Below, piece after piece: positions 54,169 to 63,515 of a stretch of DNA of 64,000 nucleotides. Each line of letters opens with the position of its first letter. Position 1 is the stretch's first letter. The notes under the pieces were generated by a model. It worked only from the letters and a program-made list of their open reading frames with translations. It did not search any database and had not been told where the DNA came from. This DNA comes from Devosia indica. Lineage in GTDB: Bacteria > Pseudomonadota > Alphaproteobacteria > Rhizobiales > Devosiaceae. The DNA lies in NCBI RefSeq assembly GCF_003056405.1, contig NZ_PYVZ01000002.1, positions 186,001-250,000 on the forward strand, in the 5' to 3' direction. The translations under genes were made by a program, and so were the position numbers.

Positions 54169-55437
54169 ATGAAGATGAATCTGATGCTCGCCGGCCTGCT
54201 GACGAGCGTGACCCTGGTGGGTGGTGCGGCCCAGGCCGCCGAGCTGTCCATCGTGTCGGGTGACACCGGCAATGGCCTGGCGTTCCTGCGCAGCCAGCTC
54301 GACCGTTTCGAAGCCGAAACCGGCCACACGGTTACTGTGGTGCCAATGCCGTCTTCCACCACTGACCAGTTCGGCCAGTATCGGCTTTGGCTTGCCGCCG
54401 GCAACACCGACATCGACGTCTACCAGACCGACGTGATCTGGGCGCCCCAGCTCGCCGACCAGTTCCTCGATCTGACCGAGGCTGCCGCCGACATTGTGGA
54501 CGATCACTTCCCCTCGATCATCGAGTCGCAGACCGCCGACGGCAAGCTCGTCGCCCTGCCTGCCTTTACTGACGCTCCGGCGCTTTACTACCGTACTGAC
54601 CTGCTGGAAAAGCACGGCAAGTCGGTCCCGGCCACCTGGACCGAGCTGGAAGCGACTGCCAAGGAAATCATGGATGCCGAACGTGCAGAGGGCAATTCGG
54701 AAATCTGGGGTTTCGTGTTCCAGGGCAATGCCTATGAAGGCCTGACCTGTGATGCGCTGGAATGGGTGATGTCCAATGGCGGCGGCCAGATTGTTGAGGC
54801 CGACGGCACTATTTCGATCAACAACGAGCAGGCTGCTGCTGCGATTGATCGTGCGGCCGGCTGGGTCGGCACCATCGCGCCGGAAGGCGTGCTGGCCTAC
54901 ATGGAAGAAGAAAGCCGTGGCGTCTGGCAGCTCGGCAATGCCGTGTTCATGCGCAACTGGCCCTATGCATACGCATTGAGCAACGGCGATGACTCGGCAG
55001 TGAAGGGCAAGTTTGACGTCGCTCCGCTGCCTGCCGGCGACGGCGAAGGTGCCCGATCGGCTGCGACGCTGGGTGGTTGGAACGTTGCGGTCTCCAAGTA
55101 CTCGCCCGATCCGGAAGCTGCCATCGAGCTGGCCAAGTTCCTGGCTTCGGAGGAAGTCCAGAAGGAGCGCGCCATTCAGCAGTCCAACCTGCCCACCATT
55201 CCGTCGCTCTACGAAGACGCCGACGTGCTGGCCGCATCGCCCTTCATGGCCAATTGGAAGGCCATCTTCGAACAGGCTGTGCCACGCCCGTCCGCTCCGA
55301 CCAAGACCAACTACAACGAGGTCTCCTCGCTGTTCTGGAGCGCAGTGCATGACACGCTTTCGGGCAATGGCTCGGCTGCGGAAAACCTCGAGATCCTCGA
55401 GGCTGATCTGCAGGACCTGAAGGGCGACGCCTGGTAA
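54169..55437 (+). CDS. thuE: Trehalose/maltose solute-binding protein ThuE
   Basis: A 422-residue periplasmic receptor of SBP family 1. The signal peptide ends VGGAAQA|AEL; mature motifs include LSIVSGDTGNGLAFLRSQLDRFEAETGHTVTVVP and DIDVYQTDVIWAPQLADQFLDLTEA. Length and gene order equal those of Sinorhizobium thuE, whose product binds trehalose, maltose and sucrose. GGGAGG precedes the ATG. The next gene is 90 bases away, with a hairpin between. Confidence 0.93.
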   Translation: MKMNLMLAGLLTSVTLVGGAAQAAELSIVSGDTGNGLAFLRSQLDRFEAETGHTVTVVPMPSSTTDQFGQYRLWLAAGNTDIDVYQTDVIWAPQLADQFLDLTEAAADIVDDHFPSIIESQTADGKLVALPAFTDAPALYYRTDLLEKHGKSVPATWTELEATAKEIMDAERAEGNSEIWGFVFQGNAYEGLTCDALEWVMSNGGGQIVEADGTISINNEQAAAAIDRAAGWVGTIAPEGVLAYMEEESRGVWQLGNAVFMRNWPYAYALSNGDDSAVKGKFDVAPLPAGDGEGARSAATLGGWNVAVSKYSPDPEAAIELAKFLASEEVQKERAIQQSNLPTIPSLYEDADVLAASPFMANWKAIFEQAVPRPSAPTKTNYNEVSSLFWSAVHDTLSGNGSAAENLEILEADLQDLKGDAW

Positions 55438-55458
55438 GTCCTCCCGGCGGCCTTAGCG

Positions 55459-55492
55459 GGGCGGGCGGTCGGGGTTCACCCGCCGCCCGCCC
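55459..55492 (+). other. Hairpin after thuE
   Basis: GGGCGGGCGG (55459-55468) and CCGCCCGCCC (55483-55492) form a 10-bp all-GC stem in the thuE-thuF gap. No T tract follows. It probably stabilises the thuE message. Confidence 0.65.
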
Positions 55493-55527
55493 GGCACTTT
55501 CGAAGATAATGTGGGAGGAGAACGAGT

Positions 55528-56508
55528 ATGGCGACCGACGCCATGGCCCCGGTAGGGACGGCGGCCACACCCAAGATCAGGTCGGAGCTTTTGCAGCAAC
55601 GTGCGCGCGCGGCGCGCTGGTTCCTGGTGCCGATGCTGATCGCCTTGGCGATTGTGGCCGGATGGCCGCTGATGCGCTCGATCTGGTTCTCCTTTACCGA
55701 TGCGACGCTGAACGATCTGTACGGTGCCGAGTGGATCGGCATCGGCAATTATCTGCGCTGGCAAGTGCTTGAAAGCGGTACGGTGCGCTATCGCGGCGTG
55801 CTGGCGGATCCGGACTGGTGGAATGCGGTTTGGAATACCGTGCGCTTTGCCTTTTGGTCCGTGCTCTGGGAAACCGTGCTGGGCATGATTGTGGCGCTGG
55901 TGCTCAACGCCGAGTTCCGCGGACGAGGCATCGTTCGCGCTGCCATTCTTATTCCCTGGGCCATTCCGACCATTGTTTCTGCCCGTATGTGGGGCTGGAT
56001 GCTGAATGACCAGTTCGGCATCATCAACGATCTGGGCATGAAGCTGGGTTTGCTCTCTGCTCCTGTGGCCTGGACGGCCTCGGCGGATACCGCAATGACC
56101 GCGGTGCTGATTGTCGATATCTGGAAGACCACCCCGTTCATGGCGCTCCTGATCCTGGCCGGTCTGCAGATGATCCCCAAAGACATCTATGAAGCTGCCG
56201 AGATCGACGGGGTGCATCCGGTCAAGCAGTTTTTCAGGATCACGCTGCCGCTGGTGCGACCGGCGCTGATGGTGGCGATCATCTTCCGCGTGCTTGACGC
56301 GCTGCGCATCTTCGACCTGATTTATGTGCTGACACCCAACTCGCGCTCGACCAAGACCATGTCGGTGCTGGCGCAGGAGAACCTGTTCCAGTTCAACAAT
56401 TTCGCTGAAGGGTCGACTCAGTCGACGCTGTTGTTCCTGCTGATCGCGATCTTCACCATCCTGTATATCTGGATCGGCAAGGTGAACTTCGAGGGGGGAG
56501 ACCGCTAA
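55528..56508 (+). CDS. thuF: Trehalose/maltose ABC transporter permease ThuF
   Basis: A 326-residue permease (MalF type). It has about six membrane segments and a periplasmic insert after the first one (WIGIGNYLRWQVLESGTVRYRG). The EAA loop is IYEAAEIDGVHPVKQFFRITLPLVRP. GGAGGAGAACGAGT precedes the ATG. The stop TAA shares its last base with the ATG of thuG. Confidence 0.93.
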   Translation: MATDAMAPVGTAATPKIRSELLQQRARAARWFLVPMLIALAIVAGWPLMRSIWFSFTDATLNDLYGAEWIGIGNYLRWQVLESGTVRYRGVLADPDWWNAVWNTVRFAFWSVLWETVLGMIVALVLNAEFRGRGIVRAAILIPWAIPTIVSARMWGWMLNDQFGIINDLGMKLGLLSAPVAWTASADTAMTAVLIVDIWKTTPFMALLILAGLQMIPKDIYEAAEIDGVHPVKQFFRITLPLVRPALMVAIIFRVLDALRIFDLIYVLTPNSRSTKTMSVLAQENLFQFNNFAEGSTQSTLLFLLIAIFTILYIWIGKVNFEGGDR

Positions 56509-57353
56509 TGGGCGCGACCTTCGATTATTGGAAGCTGACCAAGACCGTGCTGTTCTATGCGCTGGTGTTGGTCATCGTGGTGGTCTCGGTTTTCCCGTTC
56601 TACTACGCGATCCTGACCAGCCTCAAATCGGGTACCGACCTGTTCCGCGTGACCTATTGGCCGACCTCGATCAGCTTCGAAAATTTCCGGCAGGTGTTCT
56701 CCCAAGGTGCGTTCCCACGCAACCTGCTCAATTCGGTCTTTGTCGCTTCGGTCACTGTGATCCTTGCCCTGTTCCTGGCTGTGACAGCGTCTTTCGCCTT
56801 GAGCCGGGTGCGGTTCCGGGGACGCAGCTTGCTGCTGATGACGATCCTGGCCGTTTCCATGTTCCCGCAGATTGCGGTGCTGGCTGGCCTGTTTGAGGTG
56901 ATCCGGTTCCTGGGCATCTACAATACCCCGTGGGCGCTGATCTTTGCCTATACGATCTTTACGCTGCCATTCACCGTCTGGGTGCTGACCACCTTTATGC
57001 GTGACCTGCCGGTTGAGATTGAAGAGGCGGCCATTGTCGATGGGGCTACGCCATGGGTCATCATCACGCAGGTGTTCATGCCATTGATGTGGCCGGCATT
57101 GGTCACCACTGGCCTGTTGGCGTTCATAGCGGCCTGGAATGAGTTCCTGTTCGCGCTGACCTTCACGGTCTCAAACGACACCCGCACGGTACCGGTGGCC
57201 ATCGCGCTGCTTTCGGGCGGCTCACAGTATGAAATTCCGTGGGGTATCATCATGGCTGCATCGGTCGTCGTGACCGTGCCACTGGTGGCCCTGGTGCTGG
57301 TGTTCCAGCGCAAGATCGTTTCCGGCCTCACAGCCGGCGGCGTCAAAGGATAA
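56508..57353 (+). CDS. thuG: Trehalose/maltose ABC transporter permease ThuG
   Basis: A 281-residue permease (MalG type) with six segments. TSLKSGTDLFRVTYWPTSISFENFRQVF is the family's first periplasmic loop, and the EAA loop is EIEEAAIVDGATPWVIITQVFMPLMWP. It ends KIVSGLTAGGVKG, as is typical of MalG-like permeases. One-base overlap with thuF; 12 bases to thuK. Confidence 0.93.
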   Translation: MGATFDYWKLTKTVLFYALVLVIVVVSVFPFYYAILTSLKSGTDLFRVTYWPTSISFENFRQVFSQGAFPRNLLNSVFVASVTVILALFLAVTASFALSRVRFRGRSLLLMTILAVSMFPQIAVLAGLFEVIRFLGIYNTPWALIFAYTIFTLPFTVWVLTTFMRDLPVEIEEAAIVDGATPWVIITQVFMPLMWPALVTTGLLAFIAAWNEFLFALTFTVSNDTRTVPVAIALLSGGSQYEIPWGIIMAASVVVTVPLVALVLVFQRKIVSGLTAGGVKG

Positions 57354-57365
57354 GGAGAAGCCAAA

Positions 57366-58370
57366 ATGGCATCAATCGAACTTCGCAATATCCGTAAGTC
57401 CTTTGGCGCTGTGAACGTCATCAAGGGCGTTGACCTGGAAGTGCGCAAAGGCGAGTTCATGGTTTTTGTCGGCCCATCGGGTTGCGGCAAATCCACCTTG
57501 TTGCGCTTGATTTCCGGGCTTGAGGACATCACTTCGGGCGAAATGCTGTTCGACGGCAAGGTGGTTAATGCCCTGACGCCTTCCAAGCGCGGCATCGCCA
57601 TGGTGTTTCAGTCCTATGCGCTCTATCCGCACATGACGGTCTACGAAAACATGGCGTTCGGGCTCAAGCTGGAGAAGGGTCATAGCAAGGAAGCCATCCG
57701 GGAGCGTGTGGAGAAAGCGGCGGATATGCTTCAGATCCGGCAGTATCTCGACCGCTTGCCCAAGCAGCTTTCGGGCGGTCAGCGGCAACGCGTCGCCATC
57801 GGTCGGGCCATTACCCGGGACCCGAAAGTTTTTCTGTTCGACGAGCCATTGTCAAACCTTGACGCAGCCCTGCGTGTGCAGACCCGCATCGAGATTGCCA
57901 AGCTGCATGAGGGCATGCACGATGTCACCATGATCTATGTGACCCATGATCAGGTGGAGGCGATGACGCTGGCCGACCGCATCTGTGTGTTGCGTGATGG
58001 TCTGGTCGAGCAGGTGGGAACGCCCATGGAGCTCTACGAGAAGCCCGACAGCATCTTTGTCGCCGGCTTTATCGGTTCGCCCAAGATGAATTTCCTGACC
58101 GGTGAGAAAGCCGAAGCCTTCAAGTGCACAACCTTGGGCGTGCGTGGCGAGCATATGCTGGTCAAGCCAGATGGCATCTGGGAAGGCGAAGTGATCCATA
58201 CCGAAAATCTCGGCGCGGATACCTACGTCTATCTTGAAATGGGCCAGGAGGAGCCGATCGTGGTTCGCCTGGAAGGCGCCATGCAGCATCCGAGCGGCTC
58301 GAAGCTGCGCGTTTCCCCGATGGAAGATCGCGTACATCGCTTCGATGAAGCAGGAAAGCCGATTCGATAG
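57366..58370 (+). CDS. thuK: Trehalose/maltose ABC transporter ATPase ThuK
   Basis: A 334-residue ATPase of the MalK group. Walker [10 protein letters not shown] is at residues 36-44, signature [16 protein letters not shown], Walker [13 protein letters not shown], and the H loop [15 protein letters not shown]-terminal TOBE-like domain includes [12 protein letters not shown]. It is very close to SmoK encoded at 44218. A repeat-rich gap separates it from thuA. Confidence 0.93.
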   Translation: MASIELRNIRKSFGAVNVIKGVDLEVRKGEFMVFVGPSGCGKSTLLRLISGLEDITSGEMLFDGKVVNALTPSKRGIAMVFQSYALYPHMTVYENMAFGLKLEKGHSKEAIRERVEKAADMLQIRQYLDRLPKQLSGGQRQRVAIGRAITRDPKVFLFDEPLSNLDAALRVQTRIEIAKLHEGMHDVTMIYVTHDQVEAMTLADRICVLRDGLVEQVGTPMELYEKPDSIFVAGFIGSPKMNFLTGEKAEAFKCTTLGVRGEHMLVKPDGIWEGEVIHTENLGADTYVYLEMGQEEPIVVRLEGAMQHPSGSKLRVSPMEDRVHRFDEAGKPIR

Positions 58371-58386
58371 GGACAAATTTCAATGC

Positions 58387-58480
58387 GTGACGGCCCCGTT
58401 GCCGTCACCATTTCCAAAAACCGTGTCCCTCCTGGCGGGAACCTCAGTTGAGAAAACAGGGGTTCCCGATTTTGCGGGAA
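58387..58480. repeat. REP-like palindromes in the thuK-thuA gap
   Basis: Two hairpins: GTGACGGC/GCCGTCAC (58387-58394 and 58401-58408), and TTCCCG/CGGGAA (58463-58468 and 58475-58480) followed by TGACGCAG. The second, with its GGGAATGACG flank, has the look of a widespread dispersed element of Hyphomicrobiales. Confidence 0.55.
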
Positions 58481-58542
58481 TGACGCAGAACCAAGAAACA
58501 CCCGGCGCCTCCCTGCCGGGCTATTGATATTAGGAGACTGTC

Positions 58543-59331
58543 ATGCCGATCCGTACCCTGGTGTGGGGCGAAAACGTTCACGAACAGAAGAACAAGGTTG
58601 TCGCCGAAAACTACCCAAATGGCATGCATAACCAGATTGCTGCGCTGCTGCGGCAGGATGCCAATCTTGAGGTCAAGACCACCACACTACAAGAACCCGA
58701 GCATGGCTGCACCGAAGAGGCGTTGGCCAATACCGATGTGTTGTTGTGGTGGGGCCATGCGGCCCATGACAAGGTCGATGACGCCGTGGTCAAGCGCGTC
58801 ATGGAGCATGTCTGGCAGGGCATGGGGTTGATCGTGCTGCATTCGGGGCACCACTCCAAGGTGTTCAAGGGCCTGATGGGGGCGCCCGCGAATTTGCACT
58901 GGCGCGAAGCGGGCGAACGCGAACGCCTGTGGGTGGTCAATCCCGGTCACCCCATTGCCAAGGGACTGCCTGCCTATTTCGAGCTGGAATATGAAGAGAT
59001 GTATGGTGAGCCCTTCACCGTGCCGGAGCCGCTTGAGACAGTATTCGTTTCCTGGTTCCAGGGTGGCGAAGTGTTCCGCTCGGGCCTGACCTATCGGCGT
59101 GGTGCGGGCAATATCTTCTATTTCCGCCCCGGTCATGAAACCTACCCGACCTATCACGACGCCAATGTGGGCCAGGTGCTGCGCAATGCTGTCAACTGGG
59201 CCTATCAGGGCGATCGTCACGCGCACCTGATGAAGGCGCCGAACACGCCGGTTGCCGAAGCGATCGAGAAGATCGAGGAACGCGGCGCAAAGCTGAGCGC
59301 CGCCGACCATGCGGGTGAAGTGAAGAGCTGA
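58543..59331 (+). CDS. thuA: Trehalose utilization protein ThuA
   Basis: A 262-residue protein of the ThuA family (glutamine-amidotransferase-like fold). Motifs are [27 protein letters not shown] near the N terminus, [36 protein letters not shown] and [28 protein letters not shown]. In Sinorhizobium, ThuA and ThuB act together in conversion of trehalose to its 3-keto derivative. GGAGA precedes the ATG. Confidence 0.94.
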   Translation: MPIRTLVWGENVHEQKNKVVAENYPNGMHNQIAALLRQDANLEVKTTTLQEPEHGCTEEALANTDVLLWWGHAAHDKVDDAVVKRVMEHVWQGMGLIVLHSGHHSKVFKGLMGAPANLHWREAGERERLWVVNPGHPIAKGLPAYFELEYEEMYGEPFTVPEPLETVFVSWFQGGEVFRSGLTYRRGAGNIFYFRPGHETYPTYHDANVGQVLRNAVNWAYQGDRHAHLMKAPNTPVAEAIEKIEERGAKLSAADHAGEVKS

Positions 59332-59386
59332 CCGACCTGCGGCGCTATTCCGGCCAAGCCAGGATGCGTCGTTTTAGACCTACAGG

Positions 59387-59409
59387 CACTCCCGCACTGG
59401 GCGGGGGTG
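59387..59409. repeat. REP-like palindrome in the thuA-thuB gap
   Basis: CAC-T-CCCGC and GCGGG-G-GTG flank a short loop, forming an imperfect hairpin within the 131-base gap. It appears to be another dispersed element in the operon. Confidence 0.5.
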
Positions 59410-59462
59410 ACCTGCACAGACAACAGACGAGCGGCCGTCGGCGACGGCCAAGGATTTGACAT

Positions 59463-60506
59463 ATGCGTATCCTCATCCTGGGTACCGGCGGCATGGCCAA
59501 TACGCATGCCAAGAATTTTGCGAGCATCGAAGGGGTCACCCTGGCCGGCGGGGTTGATGTCGACCCCTCGCGGGTAGAGGCCTTCTGTGCTGCACACAAT
59601 ATCGAGCGCGGCTTTGGTTCGCTCGACGCGGCCCTGGGCTGGGGGCAGTTCGATGCCGTGGCCAATGTGACGCCCGACAGTGTGCACTATCCTACGACCA
59701 TGGCTGCCCTGGCGGCGGGCAAGCACGTGTTCTGTGAAAAGCCCTTGGCGACAGATCACGCGAGGGCCATGGAAATGACCGAGACGGCCGAACGGCTGGG
59801 TCTGGTCAACATGGTCAACCTGACCTATCGCAATGTTGCCCAGCTTCAGAAGGCCCGTGAAATCGTAAAGTCGGGTCAGGTTGGCACGGTCAAGCATTTC
59901 GAGGCCAGCTATTTGCAGAGCTGGTTGGTGTCTCGCGCCTGGGGTGACTGGCGGACGGAGAGCCAGTGGCTCTGGCGCCTGTCCAAGAAGCACGGCTCAA
60001 ATGGCGTACTCGGCGATATCGGGGTGCACATTCTCGACTTTGCCGCCTATGGCGCGGGAAGCGACTTTTCCAAAGTGTTCTGCCGCCTGGAAACCTTCGA
60101 CAAGGCACCAGGCAACAAGATTGGCGAATATGACCTGGATGCCAATGACAGCTTCGCCATGACGGCGCAGCTCGAAAATGGTGCGCTCGGTGTGGTCCAT
60201 GCCTCGCGTTGGGCGACGGGCCATTTCAACGAACTTCGCCTGAGGGTTTATGGCGAACTCGGCTCGATCGAGGTGCAGCATCGCCACGACTGGTCCAAGC
60301 TCTATACTTGCCTGGGGCAGGACGCTGAGACCGGGACGTGGACGGAGGTCGAGGTCGATCCGGTGCCCACCAATTACCAGCGCTTCATTGATGCGTGCCG
60401 ACAGGGTCAGAACCTGGAGCCCAGCTTCCGGCATGCCACCAATATCCAGAAGGTGCTCGATATGGCCACGGTGACAGAGCGGGAACGGGCTGAGCATACC
60501 GTCTAG
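59463..60506 (+). CDS. thuB: Trehalose dehydrogenase ThuB (Gfo/Idh/MocA family)
   Basis: A 347-residue NAD(P)-dependent oxidoreductase. The nucleotide-binding loop is ILILGTGGMANTHA. The family motif is HVFCEKPLATDHARAMEM, containing the catalytic EKP lysine, and the substrate-side residues include GVLGDIGVHILDFAAY. It is the partner of ThuA in trehalose oxidation. A tight hairpin follows. Confidence 0.93.
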   Translation: MRILILGTGGMANTHAKNFASIEGVTLAGGVDVDPSRVEAFCAAHNIERGFGSLDAALGWGQFDAVANVTPDSVHYPTTMAALAAGKHVFCEKPLATDHARAMEMTETAERLGLVNMVNLTYRNVAQLQKAREIVKSGQVGTVKHFEASYLQSWLVSRAWGDWRTESQWLWRLSKKHGSNGVLGDIGVHILDFAAYGAGSDFSKVFCRLETFDKAPGNKIGEYDLDANDSFAMTAQLENGALGVVHASRWATGHFNELRLRVYGELGSIEVQHRHDWSKLYTCLGQDAETGTWTEVEVDPVPTNYQRFIDACRQGQNLEPSFRHATNIQKVLDMATVTERERAEHTV

Positions 60507-60518
60507 GCGCAAGAGACA

Positions 60519-60545
60519 GGGGCCCCGGCAATCTGCCGGGGCCCC
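60519..60545. terminator. Bidirectional terminator after thuB
   Basis: GGGGCCCCGGCA and TGCCGGGGCCCC pair perfectly over 12 bp around a three-base ATC loop between two convergent genes. The T tracts are modest. Confidence 0.82.
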
Positions 60546-60562
60546 GTCTTCATTTCGATGGG

Positions 60563-61186
60563 TTAAGCGCGATCGTCAACATAGACGATTACGGCGCCAT
60601 CGGCCTTGGTCTTGAGGCTGACGACATCCTCGACAGCATAGCCTTCCGTTTCCAGTTCAGCGGTGATTGCCGCGTTGTCGGAGATGCGGGCATGCAGGCC
60701 GGCCTGCGCGTCGGCACTGGCGGTCAGCGCCTCATCGAGAGCGGCACTCTCGGTCTCCGCATTGCCCTGCAGCGATGAGAGCAGCACGATAGAGATATCC
60801 GTCTCTTCGGTCACGGCAGACAGATCCAGATTGGCCGAGGTCTGGATGGAAGCCATCACAGAACCATAGGTATCGTCGGCCATCCCGCCGGCTGCTTCGA
60901 CGTTTGCGTCAGAGCTCACGCCAGCGTTTGCATCGAGGCTGTCTTCAGCGTCGACTTCGGCACCAGCGTCCGCGCCAGCATCGACACTGACGCCGTCTTC
61001 GGACGTGTCCACGCCAGCATCCACGCCGGCATCAACACCAGCATCGGTCTGGGCGGTCAGCACATCGCTGTCGAGCGAAATGCCCGCACCGGCGTCAAGG
61101 TCAAGAGACGAGTTGGCGGCCATGGCCGGAATGGCGCTGGTGGCCAGAAGGGCGGTAACTGCAGATGCAATAATGGTCTTTTTCAT
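60563..61186 (-). CDS. Secreted acidic Asp/Ala-repeat protein
   Basis: A 207-residue exported protein. The signal peptide ends AIPAMAAN. The mature N-terminal half is made of acidic repeats (DAGVDAGVDAGVD, VDAGADAGAEVDAE), and the C-terminal half is a more normal domain with ISIVLLSSLQGNAE and ISDNAAITAELETEGYAVEDVVSLKTKADGAVIVYVDD. The start follows AGGAG at six bases. I do not recognise the family. The D-A-G repeats could bind calcium, but no known calcium motif is complete. A weak EcfG-like promoter precedes. Confidence 0.8.
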   Translation of the reverse strand: MKKTIIASAVTALLATSAIPAMAANSSLDLDAGAGISLDSDVLTAQTDAGVDAGVDAGVDTSEDGVSVDAGADAGAEVDAEDSLDANAGVSSDANVEAAGGMADDTYGSVMASIQTSANLDLSAVTEETDISIVLLSSLQGNAETESAALDEALTASADAQAGLHARISDNAAITAELETEGYAVEDVVSLKTKADGAVIVYVDDRA

Positions 61187-61233
61187 AATTGGCTCCTGTT
61201 CGTGGGTTGTGCCCCCCACTTGGACAGCCTCAC

Positions 61234-61258
61234 AACGAGCCTCTCCGCTTTGAGTTGC
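61234..61258 (-). promoter_or_regulatory. Weak EcfG-like promoter
   Basis: On the minus strand GCAAC, 16 bases, CGTT. One mismatch in the -35 element. The -10 element is 48 bases before the Asp/Ala-repeat gene. Confidence 0.35.
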
Positions 61259-61353
61259 GACCTCCTCGATCACAAACCGCGATCAAATTTGTCCTCGGCG
61301 TTGCAACCAGTTGAGGCGATACCAATTTCTATGGTCAGCAAAAGGAGCGTCGC

Positions 61354-61605
61354 ATGGGTATTGTCTGGGCCATCATCATCGGTTTTCTCGCCGGTCTCAT
61401 CGCCAAGTGGATCACGCCGGGGAACAACAAGCCCTCCGGGTTCATTCTCACCACCGTGCTGGGCATCGTCGGCTCGGTCCTTGCGACTTGGCTTGGCCAG
61501 CAGATCGGCTGGTACAATCAGGGCGATGGCGCGGGTTTCATCGCCTCCATAGTGGGGGCCGTAATCATCCTGCTCGCCTGGGGGCAATTGGCGCGGCGCG
61601 CCTGA
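61354..61605 (+). CDS. GlsB/YeaQ/YmgE family stress membrane protein
   Basis: An 83-residue protein with three membrane segments: MGIVWAIIIGFLAGLIAKWI, then PGNNKPSGFILTTVLGIVGSVLATWLGQQIGWY and ASIVGAVIILLAWGQL. This is the transglycosylase-associated/GlsB family, commonly stress-induced. AGGAG precedes the ATG. No EcfG promoter was found in front of it. It is divergent from the Asp/Ala-repeat gene. Confidence 0.92.
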   Translation: MGIVWAIIIGFLAGLIAKWITPGNNKPSGFILTTVLGIVGSVLATWLGQQIGWYNQGDGAGFIASIVGAVIILLAWGQLARRA

Positions 61606-61620
61606 TGAAGACGGCACAAA

Positions 61621-61644
61621 AAAGGGCGCCCGGAGGCGCCCTTT
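61621..61644. terminator. Bidirectional terminator between GlsB-type and UshA-type genes
   Basis: AAAGGGCGCC and GGCGCCCTTT pair perfectly over 10 bp around CGGA, between convergent genes. On the minus strand it is followed by a run of T residues. Confidence 0.88.
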
Positions 61645-61664
61645 CACTGTCTGGTCGTTCGAAC

Positions 61665-63272
61665 CTACTCGATTACAGTGATGCGGCCATCGGTATAGGG
61701 GGTGTATTCACCACCAAGTTCGGCGATGTAGTCGGCCACGACCTGCTCCAGCGGAGGACCGAAGTCGTAGGCATTGTCGCCTTCCGCGAAGGTACCGTAG
61801 CCGTCACCGCCGCCGCGCATATAGTTGTTGGTGACCACGATGTAGGTGGCGTCTTCGTCGATCGGCACCCACTGGTCTCCTTCGCCGGGAACCATCACAT
61901 CGGAGATGCGCTCACCGGCCGGGTTGGCGAGGGTGTAGCTGTATTTCAGACCAGCAACCTGCGGGAAGCGGCCAGCGCCATTCTCGATATCGGAGACGCC
62001 GTTTTCCAGTGCCTCGATAACGTCGGCCCCGGAAATTTCCACCGTTGCCAGCGTGTTCGAGAAGGGCAGGACGGTCAGGACTTCGCCCATAGTGATTTCG
62101 CCGGCATCAATGGACGCGCGCAGGCCACCACCGTTCTGAATGGCAATGACATTGCCCTGATCGGCGACGCGGCCGAGGATGGCATCTGCTACCAAGTTCC
62201 CCATGGAGCATTCGACGACGCGACAGACTTCGCGTGAGCCTTCAATCGCATCGGTTGCGGTGCCGATCACCTCTTCCATAAGAGCGTTAATCGGCTCCTG
62301 GAGTTCGGCAAGACGGGCAACATAGCCTTCGTCCGGCGTGACCGATGCGTCCATGATGATCGGGGCGCCTTCGGCAGAAATCACATTGCCGTCGTCATCC
62401 CAGGTAACCGTCAGGTCGCCGAGATATTTTGCATAAGCGCCGGCGGTGACGACAGGCACTTCGTTGCCAGCCGGCCCGTTGACCATTGTGGGGTAGGGGC
62501 CGGCAGCGTTCTCGTCCGTGTTGGATAGCAGAGTATGAGAGTGACCGCCGACGACAATGTCGACATTGGGCACGTTGGCAGCGACCTGCAGGTCCTGCGC
62601 GTAGCCAATGTGGGTGAGCGCGATGATCTTGTTCACGCCGGCCGAGGTCAGGGCTTCTGCCTGCGTGGTCAGGCTGGTGATGGTGTCTTCAAACTCGACA
62701 TTGTCGCCGGGGGAAGAGGTTTCATCGGTGTCTTCAGCCAGAGCAGACACGAAACCGATCTGCTCACCGCCGATCTCAAGAACCACTGTACCGGGCACGC
62801 GGCCTGCTAACAGGGGTTCGTTTTCGACATTAGTGTTGCCCGAAATGATCGGGAAATTCACAGCGTCGAGCAGCTTGGCCAGTTCCTCTGGCCCATCGTC
62901 GAATTCGTGGTTGCCCACGGCCATCACTTCGATGCCCAGGTCGTTGGCGAACTCGGCAATGATCTCGCTGCGATATTGGGTGTAGAAAAGAGAGCCTTGG
63001 AACTGGTCGCCTGCATCGACGAGCACGACATTCTCGCCTTCGAGTTCGGCGCGCTTGGCGTCAATGGCTGTCTTCAGGCGCGCAATGCCGCCAAAACACT
63101 CGCCAGCGGCATCATCTTCGGCGCTGCAGTTGGAGTCCGTACCAGTGATCGGACCAAAGCGGGAGTGGAAGTCGTTAATGTGCAGAATGTTCAGCGTGAA
63201 CTCTGCATATGCGGCTGTCGAGAAGCCGGCGCAGAGTGTGAGCGCCGTTGCGCCCAGAAGCAGTTTCTTCAT
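61665..63272 (-). CDS. 5'-nucleotidase/UDP-sugar hydrolase family protein, UshA-like
   Basis: A 535-residue periplasmic metallophosphoesterase. The signal peptide ends STAAYAEF. Metal-site motifs are LHINDFHSRFGP, VDAGDQFQG, AVGNHEFDDG and VVGGHSHT. The C-terminal nucleotidase domain includes NLVADAI, NGGGLRASIDAG, LPFSNTL and NNYMRGGGDGY. Cys pairs (CSAEDDAAGEC, CRVVEC) suggest disulfides. It may recover phosphate and nucleosides outside the inner membrane. No convincing Pho box was seen upstream. Confidence 0.93.
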   Translation of the reverse strand: MKKLLLGATALTLCAGFSTAAYAEFTLNILHINDFHSRFGPITGTDSNCSAEDDAAGECFGGIARLKTAIDAKRAELEGENVVLVDAGDQFQGSLFYTQYRSEIIAEFANDLGIEVMAVGNHEFDDGPEELAKLLDAVNFPIISGNTNVENEPLLAGRVPGTVVLEIGGEQIGFVSALAEDTDETSSPGDNVEFEDTITSLTTQAEALTSAGVNKIIALTHIGYAQDLQVAANVPNVDIVVGGHSHTLLSNTDENAAGPYPTMVNGPAGNEVPVVTAGAYAKYLGDLTVTWDDDGNVISAEGAPIIMDASVTPDEGYVARLAELQEPINALMEEVIGTATDAIEGSREVCRVVECSMGNLVADAILGRVADQGNVIAIQNGGGLRASIDAGEITMGEVLTVLPFSNTLATVEISGADVIEALENGVSDIENGAGRFPQVAGLKYSYTLANPAGERISDVMVPGEGDQWVPIDEDATYIVVTNNYMRGGGDGYGTFAEGDNAYDFGPPLEQVVADYIAELGGEYTPYTDGRITVIE

Positions 63273-63515
63273 CCCTGATGTCCCTTGTACCTGTTGCAGT
63301 CGTCAGTGCATCTGCCAATCAGCCCGACGCCTGAAGGGCTGCCAGCAGTGTCATAAAACAACTAATCAGCTAATTGTGACAGTGGAAAGTGGACCTTTTG
63401 GTCAAATTTCCGGTCACAGTTTTCCGGGTGGGGTTCGCGGCGGGCAGCGTAAACGCGGTTGCAAGGGTTTACGCATATTGCTGGGCAAGCAAGCTGCCTA
63501 CCGAAAGTGCCACCA

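Noticed and set aside
61254-61353. EcfG promoter for the GlsB-type gene
   Set aside because: No GGAAC or near match in the right orientation and spacing was found, although the family is often stress-induced.
63300-63420. Possible Pho box upstream of the UshA-like gene
   Set aside because: CTGCCAG and TGTCAT fragments are present, but not with the required 11-base spacing of two CTGTCAT-like halves.
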